Shown: positions 33,074 to 40,416 of the stretch, in pieces
Position numbering within the stretch: the stretch's first letter is position 1
Layout: every line of letters starts with the position of its first letter
DNA from: Gemmatimonadota bacterium
Lineage (GTDB): Bacteria > Latescibacterota > UBA2968 > UBA8231
Length of the DNA: 64,000 nucleotides
Direction of reading: 5' to 3'
Assembly (NCBI GenBank): GCA_009841115.1
Contig: VXML01000097.1
Coordinates: 59,433-123,432, forward strand
The notes under the pieces: model-generated
Seen by the model: only the letters and a program-made list of their open reading frames with translations
The model's database searches: none
What the model was told of the DNA's origin: nothing
Position numbers and translations under genes: made by a program

Positions 33074-34201
33074 TTAAAAAGAGTATTGCAGTTGCATCGA
33101 ATAGGTGTTGTCGGCGTAGCTCTGGGTGGGGTCGTTCGAGTCGTTGGTCGCAAACGCGTATTCCAACCGCGCCGCAAGATTGTCGCGGAGATCCTGCTTA
33201 AAGCCTAAGCGCAATAGAGTGAGGTTGTCGTGCCGTTTGGTGCCGGTCCCGGGCACGATCCAATCTTGGTATAACTTGAAATGATGGCGCGCAGCAAGGC
33301 TCGCGCTGGAACGCGGCGCGAGTCGCCAGATGAAAAAAGACCCTATGCGGTGGTTGGCGAAGTTGAAATCAACATCGTCCTCATCGCCGTCGTGATGGCC
33401 GAATTCACCCCTTTGCTCAGGCTCGCGCGAGAGGGGTTCGTGGCGCGGGAGTTCGCGGGAGGCTAGATCAATTTCGAACTGATATTTCAAATTCAGCAAC
33501 ACCCGCCCCAAAGCCATGCCCTCAAACCCGAAGCTGGCCGTCTGGCGGATCCCGCCCACGTTCTCGTTGAGCTCTGATGTGATGATTCTCGGGTCAATAA
33601 CGCCCCGGTACGCGCGCACCTGATAGCCGGCGGAAACATGTGCAATCGCGCTGAGCTGCCGTCTGAGCCCGCCTTCGACCATGACACTGCTATACCTGCT
33701 GTGTTTGCTGTTTGGAAAGTACTTGTTCCGCAGCTCGGCCCCGAACCGGGACGACCACGACGGATTCCACCGTATCTGGAGTTGACCACTGATGTCTTGC
33801 TTGAAGTATTCGTTGATGCGGTCATTGGGTTGGTGCCGCAGGCCGAGGTTGGCGACGGTCAGGAGCGTGGCATCGCGGGAAAGCCTGCGGTGCCAAAGAC
33901 CTGACAGCAGGTGATCGTAGCGATTCTTCTCGGTTACGTCGGCAAAGCGACGCGGGGCCATCTCATAGCGTACGGCGATGCGCGTACGAGGATCAAGCGC
34001 GGCCCTGACATTGACCCCTGCCCATATATATGCGGCAAAATCCCGTTGTTCGCCCAAGTCCTTCGGCACCTGCAAGACATTGTCTTCGTACTGGTAGCGG
34101 AAGTCAAAAAAGGGCCTGATCCGCAGCGATGACTCGGCGAAAACTAGGCACGGGGAGCCCAGCGCGAGCAACCATATCACAGCTACAATTCTCAATGACA
34201 C
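33074..34201 (-). CDS. Secreted outer-membrane beta-barrel protein
   Basis: 375 residues. A signal peptide (VAVIWLLALGSPCLVFAES) precedes a chain of alternating amphipathic strands ('FFDFRYQYEDNVLQV', 'TRIAVRYEMAPRRFADV', 'LLTVANLGLRHQPND') and the sequence ends in Phe ('MQLQYSF'), the signal for BamA insertion. Residues 'EDNVLQV' near the start recall surface exopolysaccharide-export porins. Last gene of the kinase-regulator-coiled coil-barrel operon; 12 bases from the coiled-coil gene. Its likely role is to export or anchor surface material, by inference. Confidence 0.8.
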   Translation of the reverse strand: MSLRIVAVIWLLALGSPCLVFAESSLRIRPFFDFRYQYEDNVLQVPKDLGEQRDFAAYIWAGVNVRAALDPRTRIAVRYEMAPRRFADVTEKNRYDHLLSGLWHRRLSRDATLLTVANLGLRHQPNDRINEYFKQDISGQLQIRWNPSWSSRFGAELRNKYFPNSKHSRYSSVMVEGGLRRQLSAIAHVSAGYQVRAYRGVIDPRIITSELNENVGGIRQTASFGFEGMALGRVLLNLKYQFEIDLASRELPRHEPLSREPEQRGEFGHHDGDEDDVDFNFANHRIGSFFIWRLAPRSSASLAARHHFKLYQDWIVPGTGTKRHDNLTLLRLGFKQDLRDNLAARLEYAFATNDSNDPTQSYADNTYSMQLQYSF

Positions 34202-34213
34202 GTGGGGATACCG

Positions 34214-35107
34214 TCACTTTCCTTGGAGCATATTCTCGAGTTCTTGGGCGAGATGTACCGCTTTCTCACCGTGGATTTTTTCTTTGGCGTACCAGCTTTC
34301 CCGTTTGGCGCGCCAAATTTCCAGCGCCGCTTCCGCATCCGCAATTTCTCCTTCCAACTCGGCGATATCGAGGCTGCGGTCGAGATCAAACTCGTCTTCT
34401 TCGCCGCGGCGAATGTCGCGGAGCAACTCTAGCATGTTGCGCCGCAAATCGAGTGCTTTACTAGTCTCGCGGATCTGCCGGTCGAGCCCTTCGATTTTGC
34501 TCCGTATAATATCCTGTTGGTCTTGCAGCACAGCTAATTTCTGCTGGATCTCATCGGGGCCGTCGGTTTGCGCCGGGGCGACATCCAACGACAACAGCAA
34601 CTCGCTGGACTCTCTGGCCATTTGCTCCCGGTAGGTTTCTGCTTCCTTCTGAAGTTTTAGCACCTCGGCAAGGATCCGGGTCTTGGTCTTGGCGTCTTTG
34701 GCAACGCGGGCTTCCCCAGAAAGCCGCTCGATCTCGTCATTCAGCAGCCCCACAAGTATGCGTTGCTTGGCGATCGATTCCTCGGTGAGTGCATAAATCC
34801 GGTTGTCGAGTTCTTGGATCCGGTCCGATAATTCCCGGGACGCCTGTAGGTCGTCCTGCAATTGTCGCTCAAGCAATCGGTCGCCGCCTTGTTGCAGGTC
34901 TTGTTTGGCCGTGCGGATCCTATCGGTCAACTGCTTGTTTTCGCGCAGCAGCTTGTTGCTCTCCGCGGAGATGCCTGCGGCCTGTTCGGCGAGTTGTTCA
35001 ATCTGTATTCTCAAGTTTTGTAGGGTTGGTTCCTCTGTGAACGCCGCTGACACCGCCCCGATTGAGATGGCGCAAAATAGCAGGAGACACCGCCAGCTAA
35101 AAAGCAT
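34214..35107 (-). CDS. Secreted coiled-coil protein
   Basis: 297 residues. A signal peptide (FSWRCLLLFCAISIGAVSAA) is followed by almost continuous coiled coil from about residue 25 to 265, with heptads such as 'LRIQIEQLAEQAAGISAESNKLL' and 'LQDDLQASRELSDRIQELDNRI'. A short break with Pro occurs at 'LLLSLDVAPAQTDGPDEIQ'. It resembles periplasmic parts of trans-envelope machines (adaptor or tether proteins) but has no family I recognise. Between the regulator (23-base gap) and the outer-membrane barrel (12-base gap) on one transcript. Confidence 0.75.
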   Translation of the reverse strand: MLFSWRCLLLFCAISIGAVSAAFTEEPTLQNLRIQIEQLAEQAAGISAESNKLLRENKQLTDRIRTAKQDLQQGGDRLLERQLQDDLQASRELSDRIQELDNRIYALTEESIAKQRILVGLLNDEIERLSGEARVAKDAKTKTRILAEVLKLQKEAETYREQMARESSELLLSLDVAPAQTDGPDEIQQKLAVLQDQQDIIRSKIEGLDRQIRETSKALDLRRNMLELLRDIRRGEEDEFDLDRSLDIAELEGEIADAEAALEIWRAKRESWYAKEKIHGEKAVHLAQELENMLQGK

Positions 35108-35130
35108 GGTCCTGAACGCTCGCCGAGAGA

Positions 35131-36468
35131 CTAGAGTTCATACTTTTCAAATTTGTAGCGGAACGTGGTTCGCTCGATACCGAGCAACTTCGCGGCGTCA
35201 GCTTTGACCTTGTTTGCCTTTAGATAGGCATCCCACAAGAGCTGCTTTTCAAAAGCCTCAACGCGCTCTGTCAATGTGCCACTTTCTAGGTGGTGTTCAG
35301 GCGATGGAGCATTTAGCGAGAGGTCATCAGGCGCAATCTCGTTGCCCTGCGCCAACACCACGGCGCGTTCGATGGCGTTTTCGAGTTCCCTGACATTGCC
35401 GGCCCAAGAGTGCGTCGTCAGCAATTCCATTGCACTCGGATGCACTGACGACACCTTCTTGCCGATCTCGGCGTTGTACTTGAGCAGGAAATGGGCCACG
35501 AGCAGCGGAATGTCTTCGCGACGTTCGCGCAAGGGCGGGATCTCGATGGGCACCACGTTGAGGCGATAGTACAGATCCTCGCGGAATGTCCCTTCCCTGA
35601 TGCAGTCGGGCAAGTTTCGGTTGGTCGCGGCGACGAGCCGGACATCGACCGCGATCGAGCGGGTTCCCCCGACTCGCTCGAATTCCCGTTCCTGTAGGAC
35701 GCGCAGCAGTTTGACCTGCATCGCCGGCGTACTCTCGCCGATCTCATCGAGGAACAACGTACCGCCATCGGCGATCTCGAAACGACCGGGTTTCATCTTC
35801 ACGGCTTGGGTAAATGCGCCTTTCTCATGGCCGAAGAGTTCGCTTTCCAGCACGCCCTCTGCCAGCGCCGCGCAATTGACCTTGACGAAGGGTTTCTCTC
35901 GGCGCGTACTGTGCTGGTGGATCGCCCGGGCAACGAGCTCTTTCCCAGTGCCGCTTTCCCCGCCGATGAGCACGGTCGAATGGGTAGGCGCGGCGGTTTG
36001 TATCCTGCGAAAGACCGCTTGCATCTGCGGGCTTTCACCCATGATCTCGTCAAAGCTGTAGCGCAGCTCGTCTTCTCGGCGCAGGTAGGCGTTTTCCTGA
36101 CTGAGACGGCGTCCGGCAAGCGCCTGTTCAATTTTTACTTCGATCTGTTCGAGCGTGTACGGTTTGGTTATAAAATCCACCGCTCCTTTCTGCATCGCCT
36201 CAACGGCTAACTCGATCGTGCCAAAAGCCGTCATCATTACGACACTCGTTTCGGGCGAGATCTCAGCAAAGGCTTCGAGGACTTCAATCCCGGTCTTCTT
36301 TGGCATCTGGATATCGACCATGGCCAAATCGAAAGAGTACTTCTCGACCGCGGCGATCGCATCCTCTCCGTCAAATGCAACATGGGTCGAATGCCCCAGT
36401 CCCCCAAGCGCGAGGGCCAGCCCTTCTCTGGTGCTTTTATGATCGTCGGCGATCAGTATCCGGCTCAT
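35131..36468 (-). CDS. Sigma-54-dependent response regulator (NtrC family)
   Basis: 445 residues with three domains. A receiver domain (1-120) has phospho-acceptor D52 in 'MVDIQMP' and conserved K near 'FITKPYTLEQIE'. An AAA+ domain (about 145-380) has Walker A 'GESGTGKE' and a sigma-54 contact loop GAFTQA, a variant of GAFTGA. A C-terminal Fis-type helix-turn-helix ends '...KLLGIERTTFRYKFEKYEL'. It binds upstream sites and remodels RNA polymerase-sigma-54. Its start overlaps the kinase stop by ATGA, so the kinase at 36465 is the cognate partner. Target proposed: the lipoprotein promoter at 38132. Confidence 0.93.
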   Translation of the reverse strand: MSRILIADDHKSTREGLALALGGLGHSTHVAFDGEDAIAAVEKYSFDLAMVDIQMPKKTGIEVLEAFAEISPETSVVMMTAFGTIELAVEAMQKGAVDFITKPYTLEQIEVKIEQALAGRRLSQENAYLRREDELRYSFDEIMGESPQMQAVFRRIQTAAPTHSTVLIGGESGTGKELVARAIHQHSTRREKPFVKVNCAALAEGVLESELFGHEKGAFTQAVKMKPGRFEIADGGTLFLDEIGESTPAMQVKLLRVLQEREFERVGGTRSIAVDVRLVAATNRNLPDCIREGTFREDLYYRLNVVPIEIPPLRERREDIPLLVAHFLLKYNAEIGKKVSSVHPSAMELLTTHSWAGNVRELENAIERAVVLAQGNEIAPDDLSLNAPSPEHHLESGTLTERVEAFEKQLLWDAYLKANKVKADAAKLLGIERTTFRYKFEKYEL

Positions 36469-37934
36469 GCCTGTCTTTCTCGCTCCATAGTCGTCGGCAA
36501 TTTGAGGGCAAACGTCGTACCATCGCCTTGTTTACTCGTGCATTCGATCGTTCCGCGGTGATGCTCGACCAGCCGTTTGACGATGGCCAACCCAAGCCCC
36601 GTGCCCTTGTCTTTCGTGGTAAAAAACGGAATAAAAGCGCGTTCCGCCGTCTCGGGGGACATACCCACTCCGGTATCCCGAACCTCGACGCGGATGGCAT
36701 CGGCGTCCGCATCGACAAAACCTTCGATGGCGACGGTGCCGCCCCGGTCGATTGCTTGCGCGGCATTCTTGACCAGATTGGTGAACACCCACTTGAGTTG
36801 GTCGGCGTCTGCTTCGATGGCGGGCAAAGTGTCCAAGTTTATCGTTTGAACCTCGACAGCGCCCGCACGCAACTCCGCATCGAGCAGCGCCAGTACTGAA
36901 GCGACTACGTCCGCCAAATCCACCGGCTCGGTCTGCAACGGCGTCGGACGCGCAAAGTCGAGAAATTCGCTGACTAGCTGATTCAATGACTGCACTTCGC
37001 CATCCACTTGTTTAATCAGTTGCTCCGCCTTTGGGTCGGCGGGGATTTGGCGTTTGAGCAAGCCTAGGAAAATTCGCATCCCGTTAAGCGGATTTCTGAC
37101 CTCATGGGCGAGCCCGGCCGATAGCTGTCGAAGCTCTTCGGCCAGCCGCGATACCTGCTGGTCCCGCTCTTGAATCGCGGTGCTCATCTCGTTGAATGTC
37201 ATGGCTAGTTCGCCGACTTCGTCTTTGCTGCGCGTTTCAACCTGCGTCCCGAACGCCCCGGCCTTAATCTGTTGGGTCGCTTGCGAAAGTCTCTCAATCG
37301 GCACGACGATCGACCGAGCTAAAAAGATGCTGAGAACGACTGCAAAAACCATACCAACGACGCCGATGAGTACCATGTTGCGGCTCATCCCCGCAAGGCT
37401 TTCGAGAAACAGCACACTCGCATCCACGGCGAGAATGGCGACGATACCACCCTGTTCGTCGCGAATGGGCGCATACGCCGATCGGTAAAAAGCATCGTCT
37501 TTGCCGTGGAAGGCGACGGAGGCAGCCCCTATCCCTCGTTTGGCTTGGTCAATATGGATTCTGTCTTCGCCTAGTGAGTGGTATTGACTGCCAATGGGCA
37601 CATCGAGGCGGGAATCGACGAGGCTTTTGTATTCAAGGTCGATCACGTACATCGCCCGCGCTTCGGAAGCATCGCGCATAGACTGTAGCTGCTTTTGCAG
37701 CCTCCCGTATAACCGCGTGTCTTCGTCGCCCGGCTGGAGCACGCGCAAGTAGCTTCCGTTGAGTCCGTTGAGCTGCGCTGCAGAGGTCTTGGCGGCCACC
37801 ACGAGCCGTTCGCCCATCTCGGCGTCGAGCGCACGTTTTGCCGTGTCGTAGAATAGATAACTACTAGCCGTCAAAACCAAGACCACCAGCAGCGCAATGG
37901 TGAGGGCCGTCTTGGTCTGGAGCCGGATCTTCAT
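36465..37934 (-). CDS. Membrane sensor histidine kinase (NtrB-like, HAMP)
   Basis: 489 residues. Two transmembrane helices (about 10-30 and 187-207) enclose a periplasmic sensor domain of some 155 residues with 'YHSLGEDRIHIDQ' and 'SAYAPIRDEQGG', a double-Cache-like pattern. Then follow a HAMP domain, phospho-acceptor H277 in 'LAHEVRNPLNG', and an ATPase with N box 'NLVKNAAQA', G1 'DTGVGM', F 'FIPFFTTKD' and G2 'GTGLGLAI'. It should phosphorylate the NtrC-type regulator encoded next. No stop or frameshift is seen. Confidence 0.93.
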   Translation of the reverse strand: MKIRLQTKTALTIALLVVLVLTASSYLFYDTAKRALDAEMGERLVVAAKTSAAQLNGLNGSYLRVLQPGDEDTRLYGRLQKQLQSMRDASEARAMYVIDLEYKSLVDSRLDVPIGSQYHSLGEDRIHIDQAKRGIGAASVAFHGKDDAFYRSAYAPIRDEQGGIVAILAVDASVLFLESLAGMSRNMVLIGVVGMVFAVVLSIFLARSIVVPIERLSQATQQIKAGAFGTQVETRSKDEVGELAMTFNEMSTAIQERDQQVSRLAEELRQLSAGLAHEVRNPLNGMRIFLGLLKRQIPADPKAEQLIKQVDGEVQSLNQLVSEFLDFARPTPLQTEPVDLADVVASVLALLDAELRAGAVEVQTINLDTLPAIEADADQLKWVFTNLVKNAAQAIDRGGTVAIEGFVDADADAIRVEVRDTGVGMSPETAERAFIPFFTTKDKGTGLGLAIVKRLVEHHRGTIECTSKQGDGTTFALKLPTTMERERQA

Positions 37935-38030
37935 GCGCTTTTTCGCACGTAGTAATTAATGAATAGCGACCTGAGAAAAAATTGGTCCATAGCGTGGGCC
38001 GTGTGCTGAACCTCCACTGAATTTATCGGA

Positions 38031-38100
38031 AAAATGCCATCCCCGGCAAATTTCTGCCGTCCTCGACAAAAATTTGCCGCGTCCCATTCCAAAATCTGCC
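38031..38100 (+). promoter_or_regulatory. Likely enhancer site for the NtrC-type regulator
   Basis: A perfect inverted repeat, CGGCAAATTT (38044-38053) and AAATTTGCCG (38070-38079), lies about 95 bases before the expected start of transcription, where NtrC-type activators bind. Related half-sites (AAAAATGCC, TTTCTGCC, AAATCTGCC) flank it on both sides. The neighbouring kinase-regulator pair is the obvious source of the binding protein. Confidence 0.6.
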
Positions 38101-38131
38101 CCAAAACCCCTCTGATTCAGTGCCTTTTTCG

Positions 38132-38149
38132 TTGGCACGGAAATTGCAG
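38132..38149 (+). promoter_or_regulatory. Sigma-54 promoter of the Gly/Glu-rich lipoprotein gene
   Basis: TTGGCACGGAAATTGCA matches the sigma-54 consensus TGGCAC-N5-TTGCA exactly, with GG and GC 10 bases apart. It lies about 100 bases before the ATG at 38244 and beyond it a GGAGGAA ribosome site. The NtrC-family regulator is encoded next door, divergently. Confidence 0.85.
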
Positions 38150-38243
38150 AGTGCATAGGTGTCCAATGCCATGGCAAAAAATGCACAATGCAGCAACGCG
38201 GTGTTCATAGTCTGAATTACCCGCTTAACTCGGAGGAAATACC

Positions 38244-39374
38244 ATGAAACTCAACATGAGCAAACCAATCGTTGCGGTGATTATTCCCGCATTTATTGGA
38301 ATAATTAGCTGTGCTGATAATCCAATAACGTCCGCCGGCGAAAACGCTGAATCCGGCAGGTCTGAGTCGGCCGGAGAACACAGCGGTAACGCAGAAGGCG
38401 AAGGCCACGAAGGTCGTGAAGGTAGTGAAGGCGGAGCAGGCCGTTTAGTCGCCGACCAAGGTGGCGACGGCGAAGGCGGCGGTGAGCACGGAGGCGGTAC
38501 AGGTGGCAGCGAAGGCGGTGAAGGCGGCGGAGGCGAGGGTAATGAGACCAGCGGCCATGCCGAAGGCCCCGAAGGCGGCGGAGGCGATCCATCGAGCCCG
38601 ATCCTCGCGCTCGACGAGTCGTTTGACGGCGTCGTCAACGGCGTGCGAGTGGCCATGTCCTATGACCCGGTCAGGCGCTCGTTCTCCGGCATCGTCGAGA
38701 ACACCATGGCGCTGACCGCCTGCTCCGTTCAGATCGAACTCAACCTCAAGCAGGGCACGCGCACGGTCGTCGAATTGGGGCCGTCCCCAGTCGGCGATTT
38801 AGCGCCGGGTGCCAGTGCGACCACTGAACTGTTGGTCGATGACGAGCCGCTGGCGGCAGGAGTAGCTTTCGACGCCTATGAGATCCATCCAGAGGTGTTT
38901 GACTGCAACTGCCCCATTCCCAACTCCTCAAGTGGGGAAGGCGGCGAAGGCAGCGAAGGCGGCGACATAGCTCAGCCACTAGCCCCCGACCAGCGCTACG
39001 ACCAGACGCGCAGCGGCGCACGGTTAGTTATGGTGTATAGCCCCAGCCAAGATGCGTTCTACGGCTTAGTGGGGAATACGACCAACCAAACGTTGACCCG
39101 GGTGCGGGTGGAAATACATCTGACGGATCAGTCCGGCGCGATCACCGCTGAGTTGGGACCCACTACGTCGACGAATCTCGCGCCGGGTAAGAAGCTACTC
39201 ATCGCCCTACCTGCCGCTGGCCAGACTTTTGCTGGCTGGTCGCCTCATGTGGAGGTCGGCTCTGGCGAAGGCGGAGAGGGCGGCGGCGGCGAAGGCGGCG
39301 GTGAGCACGGGAGTGGTGCAGGTGGTGGCGAAGGTGGTGAAAGCCACGCCGGCCGTGAAGGCGGCAGCGGGTGA
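38244..39374 (+). CDS. Gly/Glu-rich repeat lipoprotein with two beta domains
   Basis: 376 residues. The signal sequence ends in a lipobox (IISC) with C23 as the lipidated residue, so it is a membrane-anchored lipoprotein. Residues 30-115 and the last 45 are low-complexity, made of Gly, Glu, Ser and His (units like GGEGG, GEHGG). Between them are two homologous domains, 'GVRVAMSYDPVRRSFSGIVENT' and 'GARLVMVYSPSQDAFYGLVGNT', each with 'ELGP....LAPG', which look like FxLYD-type beta-sandwiches. The acidic tracts could bind cations or surface polymers. Driven by the sigma-54 promoter at 38132 and ended by a strong terminator. No recognised family overall. Confidence 0.8.
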   Translation: MKLNMSKPIVAVIIPAFIGIISCADNPITSAGENAESGRSESAGEHSGNAEGEGHEGREGSEGGAGRLVADQGGDGEGGGEHGGGTGGSEGGEGGGGEGNETSGHAEGPEGGGGDPSSPILALDESFDGVVNGVRVAMSYDPVRRSFSGIVENTMALTACSVQIELNLKQGTRTVVELGPSPVGDLAPGASATTELLVDDEPLAAGVAFDAYEIHPEVFDCNCPIPNSSSGEGGEGSEGGDIAQPLAPDQRYDQTRSGARLVMVYSPSQDAFYGLVGNTTNQTLTRVRVEIHLTDQSGAITAELGPTTSTNLAPGKKLLIALPAAGQTFAGWSPHVEVGSGEGGEGGGGEGGGEHGSGAGGGEGGESHAGREGGSG

Positions 39375-39425
39375 GATTTCACAGTTGCCAACTCGCCCAC
39401 TCAGCGAGATAGCGAAAGTGAGGGT

Positions 39426-39464
39426 AAAGCTGGCCGGTTGTACATTCAATCGGCCAGCTTTTTT
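39426..39464 (+). terminator. Rho-independent terminator after lipoprotein gene
   Basis: AAAGCTGGCCG pairs perfectly with CGGCCAGCTTT around a 14-base loop and runs into TTTTTT. It lies 52 bases past the lipoprotein stop and could also serve the converging toxin-antitoxin transcript. Confidence 0.9.
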
Positions 39465-39478
39465 ATTCCTTCTACCTT

Positions 39479-39622
39479 CCCAAGTGGCGATCGGCAAAGT
39501 CCAAGTATTGCTCCCAATCGTACCCAGCGAGATCGTGGCCGCCGCTGCGGATGTGGTAGCCAATCTGGCCCATGACTGGCTGATCGACAGCGGGCATCTG
39601 CGCGGTGGCAAGCCATCGGTGC
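39479..39622 (-). pseudogene. 3' fragment of a CE15-like esterase gene
   Basis: About 145 bases match the 3' end of the intact esterase gene at 40427-40572 at roughly 90 percent. The encoded end 'QMPAVDQPVMGQIGYHIRSG' continues to 'DLAGYDWEQYLDFADRHLG' before a stop. Similarity ends exactly where the toxin gene stops (39623). It is a duplicated gene end, not a gene. Confidence 0.85.
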
Positions 39623-39982
39623 CTAACTATTGTCGGTGCCATCTTCCTCCGCGTCATCGGCAATCAAGCCGAGAAATACCAAGAGTGCCCGATTTAAGCG
39701 GACGATATCGGCGTCTTCGAGATAGCCGATCCGCCTCCCCAACCGTTCCCTGGACACCGTGGTCATCTTATCTACCATTAGCCGCGAGACGGAGCGCAGG
39801 CCGTTGCGCTCGCTTGGGCCGATCGGCAGGCGGAATAGAGGAGCTTCTGTTTCGTTGGTAGTGAAAACGCAGATCGTCACCGACGCGGTGGCGTCGAAAT
39901 GATCGCTTTGGACGACGACGGCAGGACGCGGTTTACCAGCGTAGCCAGTAGCTGAAACCGTCCAAATTTCGCCGCGCTTCAT
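39623..39982 (-). CDS. MazF/PemK-family toxin
   Basis: 119 residues from the ATG at 39982, which overlaps the antitoxin stop by ATGA; the frame extends upstream but only over the antitoxin. It starts with the family signature 'MKRGEIWTVSATGYAGKPRP' and 'AVVVQSDHFDATASVTICVFT', then 'PIGPSERNGLRSVSRLMVDK'. MazF-type proteins are sequence-specific endoribonucleases that are held in check by the partner antitoxin. Length is typical. Ends exactly at the duplicated esterase fragment. Confidence 0.9.
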   Translation of the reverse strand: MKRGEIWTVSATGYAGKPRPAVVVQSDHFDATASVTICVFTTNETEAPLFRLPIGPSERNGLRSVSRLMVDKMTTVSRERLGRRIGYLEDADIVRLNRALLVFLGLIADDAEEDGTDNS

Positions 39983-40185
39983 GTTAGGTCGTGGTCTGAG
40001 ATCGCTTCGATGAAGGTCTGATCCTCTCGTTCGCCCTCGCTTTGCGCCACTGCGAGCGACTGGCAATGAGCCTCAGCCCGGAACTTCTCGCTCCGGGTTT
40101 CGGGGACCCATACCTGAATTCGCCGCAGTCCTCGCACCCGCTGGTCACGCGAACTCGGTCTTCCAAATTCCTTCGATTGCATCAT
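39979..40185 (-). CDS. Antitoxin, DUF3018/MazE-like
   Basis: 68 residues from the ATG at 40185 behind a GAGGAGA ribosome site. 'RVRGLRRIQVWVPETRSEKF' is the DNA-binding ribbon-helix-helix start shared by DUF3018 antitoxins, and the acidic tail 'GEREDQTFIEAISDHDLT' is the toxin-binding part. Overlaps mazF-like toxin gene by four bases. The pair should be autoregulated by the antitoxin, as is usual for the family. Confidence 0.85.
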   Translation of the reverse strand: MMQSKEFGRPSSRDQRVRGLRRIQVWVPETRSEKFRAEAHCQSLAVAQSEGEREDQTFIEAISDHDLT

Positions 40186-40259
40186 CGAATCTCCTCATAG
40201 TGGAGGATGAATATAGTGTGAATATAGTAAATGTAGTATATGCCGTCTCATCTATGGCA

Positions 40260-40412
40260 ACGAGCGCGACGCACTCTGGTGCCAAAAGGGGTGGCGGGCC
40301 GCGGTTTTGGAAGGATTGTACGAGATACGGAGGTCAACTACGCGGATAGACTATTTGCACATCTAAAACCTTCTCAAAACCTGCATTGAGCGTTTTTCGC
40401 TACGTAGGGGCA
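40260..40412 (-). pseudogene. Duplicated 5' end and upstream region of enolase-superfamily gene
   Basis: About 150 bases align with 32848-33003, covering the first codons of the enolase-superfamily gene and the region upstream of it, including TTTTTCGCTACGTAGGGGCA and TCTAAAACCTTCTC. The frame is dead after eight codons because of a base loss. It lies directly 5' of the stop of the esterase gene. Confidence 0.85.
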
Positions 40413-40416
40413 CCCC

